The position numbers were made by a program, and so were the translations under genes. From Ophioderma brevispina (taxonomy: Eukaryota; Echinodermata; Ophiuroidea; Amphilepidida; Ophiodermatidae), in assembly GCA_023653785.1 (NCBI GenBank), contig JAMKCH010084931.1:1-64000 (forward strand): a DNA stretch of 64,000 nt, read 5' to 3'. Of this stretch, positions 36,601 to 45,079 are shown one piece after another (within the stretch, counting starts at the first letter, position 1; each line of letters opens with the position of its first letter). The notes beneath the pieces were generated by a model that was given only the letters and a program-made list of their open reading frames with translations, had not been told where the DNA came from and did no database searches.

Positions 36601-39600
36601 TATTAGGTACATAAAAAGTTGCTAATGCAATTTGATACCTCTTCGCTATTGTATGCGGAGTTTTCTATACTGCAATCTACTTTTAATATAAAACTCTTAT
36701 TTTATCATCAATATAAATAATTAATATTTTGTAATTTTAAAAACTACTTCATTTAACAAAACTGATTTTTGTTTCTTTGGGGATGAAATGCGAACAGGTG
36801 TCTCCAATCGCGTTCCTGCCTGCTTGTTGTTTGGTGAACCCTTTTCCAATTATGTGGTTTTTGATGTTTTATCATGTTCTACATAAAGTAATGCACTTAA
36901 AACTGGTTTCTAAATTTAAAAACTTACCTTCTGTCTGGCAAAGTTGATGTTCTGATGTTGAATCCGTTGTATGTAAAATAATAATAGAATATCCTTAGAC
37001 CAAAGTCGTCATGAATTTGCACCATTGCATTGATTACATCATATCTTCACATGACGTCAACAAAATGATGTTCCGTGACCACCGAAATAATAAACTATCA
37101 TCAGTTTGACAAAGACAGGGTGGTCGTGTGGAACGATCATCGGGCAAGTCACCGTTTTACCGAGTATCAGGGTGAAAGTAAAATAACAACAACAATAAGA
37201 ATAATCACACCATTATGTACCTTCGGTGAATTTACCTTTGTTTTATGCATAGAAAAGTTATTTTTGTGTAATATTTAATTTTATTTAAATAATAAAGGGA
37301 TATTAATTTTTGCAAATTTCGAGATTTGTTGTAACAGGATTGCTCTAGTGACAGCCCGTCCTACAACTCATTATTACCTCATGCATCCACTATTATAGTA
37401 ATTCAACCCATCGTTCACCGTCAAGACAAGTTTTGGGACAGGCGTCGATTAGATGGGTGAGAGGAGGCAGAATGTGCGCCGGTTCAACTGTTTCATGAAT
37501 GAACTAAGATAATCTATCGGTGCTGGCCTTTCAAGTTTACATGCATGGGAGTGCAAACTTTGTGTTCCTTTGTATCCACACACAGCCCTTTTTAACTATG
37601 GGCGCTCTCAAAATCAGTAACATTCAATTCACCTGTTTCATGGAATTGGAGCAAATGCGAGGCAAAGCTTAGTCAAATGTTTTTGAGAGTTAATGCTAAC
37701 TTTCATGCGTTTACGTGACTTGAATGATTTAATGGTAAGCACAGATTGATTTTTCTCTCTGCTATCGGACTTTACGCTTCAATAATTTAGTCGTGGAAAT
37801 TAATTTTCCCATCCATCCACTGCACACATCCCCTCTTCATGCCAATACCTCGGAAAAGTATTAGAGGTGACAGGATGGGTTTAACAATCCTATGATAATG
37901 ATTAGGCCCTAGCCTAGTGCATTCGACAGTATTATCGCACGCGACCGTTGGGTCATGCAGGCAGCCCGATAAGCCCGAACCGAAGGGTCGATGGCTGCCT
38001 GCACTGACCTCATACGCCTCCCCTGGCAGTTTTCAAACACCCATTAGGATGAAACGCGTCATGAAAATTGAAAGAAGGATAACCCTTTTTCGCACTGCTC
38101 TGCCCTTACTTTTTTTTCAAACAACCCCATCATGTGACGATTTGCCTATATAAATGGCTATGAATGTTCTTCTAACCAATTCCAACGCCCACTGTAGTAG
38201 GATGTCCAAGGCCCAACGCATACATGCATACCACAACATTACTGGTTTCGTGTCTGCATTGAAAACGATTTTATATTTGTGATTTTGGGTTTCTTGAATT
38301 ATACTTAATTCTTATTGGCCTACTATTTATATAGAACAGATATAGTCCATTTCTCTACTAACCTCCGTACAGGGATGTCATAACATTGACGCAGCTTTTT
38401 ACGCACGCGTCAAGGTATGCCATCTTTGTGCGCGGTGTAAAAACGGCCGTCGCTTTAATCCAGCGTGTGCGGTTTACCGGTGCTCCCAACAAATCTCCTC
38501 CTCGCTCTGCGTCCCTACGTTTTAGCGCTAAATTTCTGAACGGCTTCGAACTTGACAATATAACATAAGGAATTTTATATTTAAGATAAATATTTAACGT
38601 CAAACGTATCGTCCTTTGAGAGTACAAAACGCTTTATCTCGTTAATTAAGATGTACGCATTTCGGAAAGAAACAGTACAAAATCACATTATTTGAAACGG
38701 TCTGCGCATGTGAATTCAACTAATACTTTATACGAGAAACCAATATTTTTTTCAACACTATAATCTAAGTCAGGACTGACACCATAGATTGTAGATACTA
38801 AGTTCGCAGAGGGTATATATACGATGCAGACATGTTACTTGATATTGAGCAGTAAGTCGATATTAAGTGATTGACGGTATTTCTAGTTGCTACTAGAAGT
38901 TGTGACTTGTGGTGACCCGCGTGCATTATCTGATGACCCGTGCATTATCTGATGACCCGTACATTATCTGATGACCCGTGCATTATCTGACAGAGCCCAG
39001 TGCATTCGTGAAAAATAATGCACGCTGAAAACAATAGATAATCTAACACGAGAAGTATATAGTATATATAATAACAACCACAACCATAATAATAATAATA
39101 TTTTTGTGTCAAGGCTAATCAGGACATTAACATCAGTTATCTAATTAGTAACGTTGGCGGATTGGCGCCAAGATAGCGATTAATCCCCCTTTTGAAGTTC
39201 TGAAAGGTCTGGATTGATGCTACATGAGCAGGAAGGGCATTCCATAAGCCTAAAGAGAATGGGGGAAATGATCTTCTGTGGGAGGCCAGGTTGGACCTTG
39301 GGATTTTCACAGCAAGGTCGTGAGACCTGACTGAGCGAGGGTCAACTGAATGGACCAAGATAGCTAAGGCAAATGGTTTTAAACAAACCATTTGCAATTG
39401 ACTAAATTTAGTAAATACCAATAACATTCTAAACTGTGCTTTTTACCATAATCATCGTCAAGTATCGTCACCCTGCACGTTATCAACTTGTCAGTACCGC
39501 CTTCCATAAACGTTACATCAAACCTCTCAGGCCATTCAGCACTGTTATCGTCTGTGATGTCAATATCAAAGGTTACAGTGGCGTATCCTCCTATTTCCAG

Positions 39601-42600
39601 CACTTGTCCGTCTTTGGATGTATAATCAAAGTTTTCTGTAGTCTCAATGTCTATCGTGGCAAGTGCTAAAATGAACGGATATAAGAATAAAACCTACTAC
39701 TTTACATCATTATCATTTCATCATGGTTTGCCACTTGAGGTTAGTAAATAATGGAATTTTAATTTTGCACAATATTGGTGGGTAATTGCATAATTTACAC
39801 ATTCGCTTAATAGGTTTTATAGAATTATGTAATAAGTACAGATCTGTAATGCATTAAATCGATGGTTGAGAAACAAGTCTTAAAAATTAACATAGAAGTA
39901 AGGCCCTGTGTTGGTCTCCATTGAGATATGACAAAGTGTTGTTGTGATTTATATGCAACAGGAATTTGAAATAAGTTTACGGTTTTAAGGAGCCGTGGTG
40001 TTATAGATTATTTTGGTGCCACAATCTCAAAATAGCTAAAAGTGAGTTGTCTCTCTGCTTGTCAACCACCGATATACAAGTAGTTTACATAAATTCTAAA
40101 AATGTTGATTGGTTAAAACTGTCATGTTACATCATATAATTGACCTTAAAAATATACCATTCATATTGTATTAACAAATTGATTGTTTTTGCTTCACAAA
40201 CTTACTTATCATAGTAGATTCACCACCTTCATTAGTAACCACTAAGGTAAGAGTTTCATCTCCTTCACTGACTGAAACAGTAGCCGAGTCGAAATGTAGT
40301 GCAACTGAAAGATAATGATTGCCAAAATGTCATAATACCAGCTAAAATGCTTAAAAGCGGTCATGTTGAACCACTCTTTGTGCTCATTTCAATTAACATA
40401 AATGAAATGAGCGCAATTTCTGGTAAGGTATATGTTGTCAAACTCCTGGTAAAGTATGTTGTCAAAGTTCGCAGTATGTGGCAACTTGCTGCCCTCAAGA
40501 ATTTGTTTTTGCTCCTGCGTCATTTTTGTGGTATCGGCTTGGAATTAGTCGGTTTATGTTTGCTAGAAAGGTTGGTTCCCTTTTAGCAAAACTCCAGTGG
40601 AATTTAATCTTGCTTACCAAATTCAAATTACAAAATTCCTTCTTTTGCGACACATAGAGTAGTCTGAGCTTTACCCTTCATAGGTATGGTTTTAAGTACA
40701 AGCATAACTGTGCAAAAAATCATAATATTTCAGAACTGGGGCACTCCTCAACAAAAAGTGCTATTATTGCTTTAACCTTTAAATAAGGCTGTAAAATCAA
40801 GCACTGTCAGATAGAGTTACAGATGAGTAAAAAGTAACGGTTTGGGATTTTACTCAAATTATTCTAAATATTTTTGTTCAATTTTGGAATAACGTAACGA
40901 CACTCAGAAAGTATTGTAAAGACTAGTAACATTCACACTCCGTGAAAAACAGCATAATGTCAACGGTGTGATTAAATATTGTTTTCAAAGGCCTCTTTCT
41001 CGCCATTCAGTTTCCTGAATTCAACTGTGATGGACGTGATACCATCTTCTATTGACGTTATCTCATTTCCAGTCCCTATAACCATTCCGATTTTCTCCCG
41101 TAAACATTTAAGTAAACCCTACCACACCCTACAATTGATTTAGCGGGTGTTTGACATGTTTGAAACCAATTTTGGCATTCCTGTGTCTGCATTCCTTCTG
41201 GTGTATAATCGGCAAGTTGACGTTACCCAGCTATTTTAACCCGCCATTTTGAAGGAACATGATGTAATCAAACGTTTTTCTCTAGGATTCTGGGGAATAA
41301 ACCTCTGTTTGAAAAACACAATTTTAGCATTAATTACGTAATATGTAGTAAAAAACCCATGGTACAATTTAAAATCAATTTGTGATTATGAAATCTTTTT
41401 TCTGCATGTTGCAATACTTTTGACCAGTGTGTGTATTAACCTCGATTTTAATTTTGGTTTGTAGTATAAGGTGATATGCAGGATGGACTGGTACCAAGCA
41501 TAAAGAAAATATTGCAAAGCAGTAAACAGACTTACCGTCTGGTATATAGCCAACTCCAGCCGGATAAGCGTACGCGTAAGCAAAATTGTAGCCGTACACA
41601 TAACCGGTGAACCTGACTTCTTTATTGGAATTCCTTACTCTATAGGTACCCTCTTCAACCTGTTTACTGAGGGCGCACATTGTTCCGTCTGTTGTGCTTA
41701 ACATATCCCAGTTCTTAATCAACTCGTCTTCATTTAAAATAAATCCTTCCAACATGTCGCAATGTACGATAAGTGTAATATATCTAAACGTAGCCGGATA
41801 AACCGGGAATATCATCATATTTCCTACATACAGTTGCTTGGGCGAAACAAGCACCATACACGCAGCACCGGGTGAACCATTTGGCATATACTGAACAACC
41901 AGAACCGGCTTGTCAGATGTAATTGTGGTAACCCCACTGCCGCTTCCTTCGTAGAAATTTCTCTTTAATATCCGGATACTACTGCCAGACACTGTAACTT
42001 GAACTGTTTCGTTGCCGGCTATTATACGAAACCGGTATTCAGCAGGTACTCCAGCGAACGGTCCCACCACAAACTGTACACCCCAAAGATTTATTGGAGG
42101 TAGTTGTTCAAGTATTGAATCCCATCCCGTTATATCTACAGGTATAATAGCTTTATCTACGCCCGCCATGACAGTAACGGGGTTATCAGCTTCTACTCGG
42201 GTTCCAGTAAGATCTGTACCCGAAAGGTACTGGTATGACTCGTACGGTTGAAGTACTATATCCTCGATCGCACCTTGAGCAGTTTCTATGTGAACCCGTG
42301 TCTCCTTTGCTTGTGAAGAGACAGAGAACTGCGATTGGCCATATGTCCATGGTGTGGAGAGATATGTAATACTCTAAACCTTGCTGACTGTTAGGTAGCG
42401 CAAGAAAACCATAAGGGATTAGAGTAGTCATAATCCTACCATGTACTGAACAAAGGACCGAGGGATTTCTACTATAATAGTTCGGTTGGAGACCATGTCC
42501 AGATAGTTGAGCTGAAGTCGGTAGGATTATCTCAGTGTGCGTTGATCTTGTAACATTTGTATTAGGACACAAAGTCGATTCCAGTGACAAGAACCTGGAC

Positions 42601-42714
42601 ATCAACTGGGGTATCAATTGTCGTACTTATTAGAATCCTCGGCGTATTATGACTTTCAACAGTGTATTGCAAAAACAAACTCGTGATTCCAAAATTGCTG
42701 TCCCGTAGAAAGTC
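24620..42714 (-). CDS. modular IgGFc-binding / Calx-beta / sushi single-pass membrane protein gene (3' part, partly broken)
   Basis: Exons recognised in transcript order: IgGFc-binding copy A (42714-41536), Calx-beta in two exons (40304-40206, 39665-39447), a decayed mini-exon (about 36975-36928), mini-exon (33811-33773), IgGFc-binding copy B (33376-32177), mini-exons (26880-26833, 25911-25873), sushi (25428-25240), transmembrane (24780-24678) and tail (24647-24620). All introns up to the transmembrane exon are phase 1. The product would be a surface protein with an adhesive or immune-type ectodomain and almost no cytoplasmic tail. No signal-peptide exon was found, so the 5' end is unknown, and these exons might belong to more than one transcript. 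Both IgGFc copies carry frameshifts. Function is not known; binding of carbohydrate or mucin-like ligands is only family inference. Confidence 0.65.
24678..24780 (-). CDS. transmembrane exon
   Basis: A 103-nt exon, acceptor TTATCACATGCAG, donor GTAAATC, phase 1 in and 2 out. It reads RRISNTVLISAATTGC, then AVFVFIVVVVIVCFFCK. This is a single hydrophobic helix of about 22 residues following the sushi exon, ended by Cys and Lys at the membrane face. Another frame of the same bases gives a long open reading frame, but only this one fits both neighbouring phases. Confidence 0.82.
25240..25428 (-). CDS. sushi / CCP domain exon
   Basis: A 189-nt phase 1-1 exon between TTTTTATAG and GTATGT. One complete sushi domain: GCLPFAIPDDGTVQP, YKFGQTVTVYCRSGFNLIG, ETLVCLESGVWHGELPKC. 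All four Cys and the Trp before the last Cys are in place, and GFNLIG is the usual G(Y/F).L.G turn. Sushi domains are complement-type binding modules. No damage seen. Confidence 0.93.
25873..25911 (-). CDS. linker mini-exon (13 codons)
   Basis: A 39-nt exon between TGTTTTCAG and GTAAGAGG, phase 1-1, reading SSTSNHHTLQTEG. It splices in frame to the sushi exon: its last G completes the Gly codon before CLPFAIPDDG. An (AAT)n tract lies directly upstream at 25919-25945. Confidence 0.72.
25960..26150. mobile_element. MITE with TTAGGGGAAA ends, copy 1
   Basis: Left end CTTAGGGGAAAATTTG. The right end, inverted, is CGTTAGGGGGAAATTTCG. Directly inside the right end is a second inverted word, ACGTTAAGGGGAAA, so the last 35 bp fold into a tight hairpin. 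A second copy follows 110 bp away. Confidence 0.65.
26266..26456. mobile_element. MITE with TAGGGCGAAA ends, copy 2
   Basis: Same layout as copy 1 (CATTAGGCTATAATGAGC, ATTAATATTCATATC, CAAACAAAGGATAACGTTAA). The terminal words carry GGGCGAAA in place of GGGGAAA in all three positions: left end, hairpin arm and right end. A loose end fragment, AATTTCGCCCTAGCG, lies at 26482. Confidence 0.65.
26833..26880 (-). CDS. linker mini-exon (16 codons)
   Basis: A 48-nt exon, acceptor TATTTCACAG and donor GTAAGTATT, phase 1-1. It reads TTTDSTSKHQTFPTE. Same family as the mini-exons at 25.9, 33.8 and 36.95 kb but one DxS unit longer. The decayed 36.95-kb copy is its closest relative, including the intron flank. 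Confidence 0.7.
27058..27300. mobile_element. truncated copy of the GGTGACCCGATCGACAACCTC MITE
   Basis: AAGGTGTGTGACCCGATCG then ACAACCTC, TCAAAATCGAGATTTTGG and CCCCAGTGAAATTT match, inverted, the full copy at 33918-34292. Only one end is present here. Confidence 0.55.
27690..28010. repeat. inverted-repeat partner of 31780-32100
   Basis: Words shared with the reverse complement of 31780-32100: GACCCCAGCTGG, TCAAGG, TACAGGGG, GATGTGTTGAAAAGCACCA, TGGCTTATAGTTGCGGAGTT and ACGGGGT. Together the two blocks bracket the LINE at 28.56-31.64 kb. Confidence 0.6.
28560..31640 (+). pseudogene. near-full-length LINE relic with AP endonuclease and reverse transcriptase
   Basis: Inserted antisense in an intron of the modular gene. 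The endonuclease part shows IVGVVYRPPGQDVKEFNDF at about 28800-28850 and a GDF-like end near 28910. The reverse transcriptase part shows EEI-like DEDEILKIMKKL (29790), FGVFPDDLKVAKVVPIHKK, NYSPVSVLPSISKILERIV, NNGFRTNHSTYMAVI, CGVPQGSIL (30370) and FADDDTH (30475). The C-terminal end reads FRPKFWNDCHDMLKI. The tail at 31600-31640 is repeated GAATT units. Many frameshifts; CR1/Rex-like layout is likely. Confidence 0.8.
31780..32100. repeat. inverted-repeat partner of 27690-28010
   Basis: Matches the reverse complement of 27.69-28.01 kb. It lies immediately 3' (on the gene strand) of the IgGFc copy B exon, so the exon's end and this repeat almost touch. Confidence 0.6.
32177..33376 (-). pseudogene. 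IgGFc-binding N-terminal domain exon, copy B (frameshifts at both ends)
   Basis: Acceptor ATTATTTTTCCAG. The domain core is open over about 1 kb and reads ISTTVDTPVDVQVLVTGI, GTRIEADNPITVMAGVD, EQLPPTNLWGVQFVVGPF and SDKPVLVVQYMPNGSPG. This matches the IgGFc-binding N-terminal family and copy A at high nucleotide identity. Against copy A it has one extra T near 33356, just after the acceptor, one extra T near 32330, and a 4-base insertion near 32297. At its donor position it has GATG|GTAGTA instead of GTAAGT. An ATG at 33394 lies in the intron and is not a start. Either a decaying exon or assembly indels. Confidence 0.8.
33773..33811 (-). CDS. linker mini-exon (13 codons)
   Basis: A 39-nt exon flanked by CGGTTTCAG and GTAAGTTC, phase 1-1, reading SSTSIHQTLPTEG. 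Nearly identical to the exon at 25873-25911. It is Ser/Thr-rich and so probably an O-glycosylated spacer just ahead of the IgGFc copy B exon. Confidence 0.7.
33918..34292. mobile_element. MITE with GTGGGTGAC...GACCCGAT ends
   Basis: About 375 bp. The left end is AAAGTGGGTGACGGTGACCC. The right end, inverted, is TTGAAGGTGGGTGACCCGAT. It sits in the intron upstream of the 33.8-kb mini-exon. A truncated inverted relative lies at 27058-27300, also in this gene's introns. Confidence 0.6.
34300..35500. other. intron sequence, no gene seen
   Basis: No exon-like frame flanked by plausible splice sites and no clear repeat structure was recognised on either strand. Confidence 0.35.
35505..35800 (+). 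mobile_element. tRNA-derived SINE
   Basis: The head has a polymerase III A box (TGGTCCAGTGG) followed about 40 bases later by GACCGGTTTTGAATG in B-box position. The body has TGGCAAGACCACC, CTCTCTCTACCCAGGAGTG. The tail is AAGCGCTTTGAGACG, AAGCGCTATGTAAATA, then T-rich. The tail resembles the 3' end of the LINE at 61.1 kb, as expected for a SINE that borrows LINE machinery. The open frame through it is not a gene. Confidence 0.75.
35940..36085. repeat. A/T-only low-complexity tract
   Basis: About 145 bases almost entirely of AATA, TTAA and ATAT words. No hairpin long enough to define an element. The following 800 bases (to 36900) also show no gene. Confidence 0.6.
36928..36975 (-). pseudogene. 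decayed linker mini-exon
   Basis: Homologous to the mini-exon at 26833-26880. It reads TTDSTSEHQLCQTEG and keeps the donor GTAAGT. The acceptor AG of the 26.8-kb copy (TTCACAG) has become TTTTACATAC, with no AG next to the coding part, so splicing here should fail. About 170 bp of flanking intron is also shared with the 26.8-27.05 kb copy. Confidence 0.65.
37905..39070 (+). mobile_element. element of unknown class, copy 1
   Basis: Starts with a stem-loop: GGTCATGCAGGCAGC pairs with GCTGCCTGCACTGACC. A TATA-like CTATATAAATGGC follows at 38146, then unique sequence, and it ends with 20-bp tandem units of GCATTATCTGATGACCCGT (38912-38990) and ATGCACGCTGAAAA. A second full copy lies inverted at 53490-54985. 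No coding content. Could be a long terminal repeat or a nonautonomous transposon. Confidence 0.7.
38912..38992 (+). repeat. 20-bp tandem repeat, four units
   Basis: GTGCATTATCTGATGACCC repeated four times with one base change. It lies near the 3' end of the unknown element; the inverted copy at 53.6 kb has two to three decayed units. Confidence 0.85.
39140..39376 (-). pseudogene. LINE C-terminal fragment
   Basis: Reads VDPRSVRSHDLAVKIPRSN then SHRRSFPPFSLGLWNALPAH and QTFQNFKRGINRYLG. This is the conserved RsHd..l.vPr.....rSF.p.....WN.LP......FK..i...L end of a LINE ORF2. It is truncated at 39376, right behind the Calx-beta exon donor, and is not part of the host protein. Confidence 0.75.
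39447..39665 (-). CDS. Calx-beta domain, second exon
   Basis: A 219-nt phase 1-1 exon, acceptor TTCATTTTAG, donor GTAAAAAGC. It encodes ATIDIETTENFDYTSKDG, then GGYATVTFDIDITDD, WPERFDVTF and VTILDDDYG. The DYTskdG turn, the E(R)F.V.l strand and the closing acidic DDD are the Calx-beta hallmarks and likely calcium ligands. A LINE relic is inserted directly behind its donor. Confidence 0.85.
40206..40304 (-). CDS. Calx-beta domain, first exon
   Basis: A 99-nt phase 1-1 exon between TTTCAG and GTAAG. It reads ALHFDSATVSVSEGDETLT and LVVTNEGGESTMI, the opening strands of a Calx-beta domain (V.F....v.V.EGd..l.l.V). It joins in frame to the exon at 39665. Calx-beta domains are calcium-binding or adhesive modules of surface proteins. 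No frame damage is visible. Confidence 0.82.
40310..41530. other. intron sequence between IgGFc copy A and Calx-beta exons
   Basis: A 95-codon plus-strand frame at 40299-40586 lacks motifs. A fragment at 40702-40760 matches the end of the 22.1-22.64 kb MITE. Nothing else recognised. Confidence 0.4.
41536..42714 (-). pseudogene. IgGFc-binding N-terminal domain exon, copy A (5' half frameshifted)
   Basis: Acceptor TTTTTTCCAG, start STGQQFWNHEFVFAI, donor GACG|GTAAGTCTG (phase 1-1). The 3' two thirds (about 42255-41536) stay open and carry the family core: AGVDKAIIPVDITGWDSI, EQLPPINLWGVQFVVGPF, SDKPVLVVQYMPNGSPG and HCDMLEGFILNEDEL. The exon then ends with a Tyr-rich stretch GYVYGYNFAYAYAYPAGVG. 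The 5' third has several small indels against copy B: a deletion near 42665 that brings in a stop, an extra base near 42570, and others at 42350-42490. As written it cannot be read through. Confidence 0.8.
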
Positions 42715-42753
42715 CTGGAAAAAATGAAGTTTGGAATCATTGGTTAACCCCCG

Positions 42754-42885
42754 GTGTGAAAGCAGATTATAGTCTGGCGGGAGCCACAGCCGGGGCTCCA
42801 TAGCGATAACGGAATAAAGCTTGAAATTAATGTTGCGTGAAGAGTCAAACTGAATTTGAGTGCGCTATTCTTACCGTTGTAGCAG
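42754..42885 (+). repeat. short dispersed repeat, copy 3 of 3
   Basis: GTGTGAAAGCAGATTATAGTC, TGGCGGGAGCCACAG, CCGGGGCTCCATAGCGA, CGGAATAAAGC and ATGTTGCGTGAAGAGTC. It lies 40 bases upstream of the IgGFc copy A acceptor, in the intron. Confidence 0.65.
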
Positions 42886-42889
42886 GCCC

Positions 42890-44615
42890 ATGAGACGCGG
42901 GTAACATTATGTTCTAACCCCCCCCACCGGGTTGACTTTAGATCCAACTTTATTTGGGTTTCACCTACTTCGAATTCAATACAAAATATCAGTAGGACGA
43001 TATCCCATAAATCTGGACCATTTACGTTAGAAAAAAAATTCACTTTACTTGGATGGAAAATTAAAAACGAGTCACAGAATTTTGGTTTCGTAGAAAAAAA
43101 ATCAAAATAACAGACATTTCAAAGACAGTTTCGAGTGATAGTGCAGGTACATTGCTACCTTTAAGCAGAAAGAAACAAATACGAACAACCACATACGAAA
43201 CGGTGAAGGGGCATGATGTAAAGCTGTAATGACAATGTAAATCGTTAGAATTAGACAGGTTAATGAATAGATATTTTATATGCTAGCTTTAAAGAACAGA
43301 CAATAACAATAAATAATGGATTCTCGATAAAAAAGGGGTAAGGCCGCAGAATAACATTGCATATACCCTTAAAATATAGAGAGAGAGAGAGAGCACGTCA
43401 TGCACGGTCGTGGCGTTAACTATACCCAGTTATGAATGGAAAGAGTTCCATATAAGGCCGTAACAGGATTTCATTGAATCCGGGTTCAACATACCGACAA
43501 CAGATTGGTAAGAAAAGTGAAAACGTATTTTAAGTTCCTCTTTCTTTATTTTACAAAAGCAGCGTAATAATATAGGATCAATGGAAACTCGAGGTGATAG
43601 CATTGCAGATGCAATGAAGCGTGTGAGAGGTCACATGTAAAAATACTGTGGCCTACGTGCCAAATTGATACAATAGGAAGATATGGCGGTTATGCAACAT
43701 ACAGCATTGATAGCTTCAGACGTTTACTTAATACTTTTTGCTTTAAAGCAATCTATATAAATGTTTACAATATTTCCCATATTTCAGTGTAACCCCCTTA
43801 ACGGCCTTTACTGCTACTATTACGAGTCTTCACCATAGACCCCTCCCTCGGGTCCACGTGTGATTGAAAACACTCTAAGCGACTGTGAAATATTTACACT
43901 AGGACTTCTTCAAACCCATATCCGTGGACCCTCTCCGAATCTGTAGGGGAAAACGTCTCAAAGTCTCCACCGAGTCGGGGGGGAAGTTACTCCGCCACCA
44001 AACCATTAGTCAAAAACACAGGTTCTGGGATACTCGCCACGGTCTGTCGACGTCCGTATGTGCGACGAGGAACTTAGCCAGACCCAATCAGTGCGGACCA
44101 GCTCTTATTGTTTTTTGGGTTTGGCGAAGGATTTAAAACGGGCCCTGGGAACTCGAGAGAGCGGTGACAACCACCTGGGGGTTCTTGTCGCACGCGGCAC
44201 ATTGTTTTTCGGAGGCCTCAGGCAGGTGTTCGGCCTCTTAAGTAAACGGATGTTTCTCGGTTTGATGTTTATTTGACTTTATGATGATGATGCATGTTTA
44301 TTGCAACTCTAATCAAAAAAAGTAGTGTTATGTATTATTCTTATTATCAGTCAAATATCCGGATATATTGCTCATATTACTATACGTTTATAGAGAGAAA
44401 ATCATTTTTATTTTTTGATAGTTGTCACTCACTATTGAATAAAGATCTCAATGTAATTTTATTGAATTCAAATCCCTGCGCCTAATGCCATCTAAGTTAA
44501 ATGCAAGCTTGATGAAGACAATATTTCATTGCTCGTATCGCAAATCCTTAGATATCTAACTACTAAAACCAGATATGTCTTGTCTGTCCGGCTAGCATTT
44601 CGTTAATTTGACAAG
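42890..44615. other. no gene seen; simple repeat and one dispersed repeat
   Basis: An (AG)n tract lies at 43375-43394. The block at 43772-43845 (CAGTGTAACCCCCTT, CTTTACTGCTACTATTACG) recurs in the same orientation at 48018-48090. Frames at 43.9-44.3 kb show no motif. No signal-peptide exon for the downstream minus-strand gene was found here. Confidence 0.4.
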
Positions 44616-44619
44616 GGCT

Positions 44620-45070
44620 AAAAGGGGGGTGGGGGGCACTCACATCTGAAATGGATATGCGTGTTAGGTTCGTGCTTCCAAGCCCAGGGGCATTTCGGTG
44701 ACAGAAAAAAGATTAGGGCCGCCTTCCTTGGGTGAGATATAGCCAAAAATAGCCAAAATAAGGGTTTCCGAGTGACACATATGGAAACATTTTTCCAAAA
44801 TGGGGTCTTCGTATGGGAGGTGATTTTTTTGCAAAAATTTTCTAAAAAAGTAGAGGTTCTTTTGGTGTGTTCTTCTCCAAAAATAGGGGTCGGTTGACCA
44901 GTGTGAAAATTTCACAAATATGGGGACTTTGGGTGTGAAATTGAAATTAACAATATGGGGTGTTTGTGTGACAACGATACTGAACGGGGGGGGGGTGGTC
45001 TAAAAGCCTTGCACTATACGCGTCGCCTCCAAGATGGGAGTGCCGGGGGGGGGGGGGGGGGGGGGGTGGT
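44620..45070. repeat. degenerate minisatellite-like repeat, copy 2
   Basis: Second copy of the 11.7-12.1 kb family. It begins CATCTGAAATGG and GTGCTTCCAAGCCCA, runs through ATGGGGTCTTCGTATGGG, GGGGACTTTGGGTGTG and GGGGTGTTTGTGTGAC, and ends ACAACGATACTGAACGGGG. A pure G tract (45043-45066) follows and is a likely site of assembly error. Confidence 0.6.
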
Positions 45071-45079
45071 TGGCTAATG

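Noticed and set aside
38912..38992. CRISPR array
   Set aside because: The 20-bp units are contiguous with no spacers, and the DNA is clearly from an intron-bearing animal genome.
38912..39060. Hammerhead ribozyme suggested by repeated CTGATGA
   Set aside because: The CTGATGA units are tandem copies without the GAAA core and three stems placed as a hammerhead requires. GTGAAAAAT further on does not pair correctly.
39379..39603. Calx-beta frame running on past 39447
   Set aside because: A GTAAAAAGC donor follows the closing acidic turn, and what comes after is a LINE fragment and intron.
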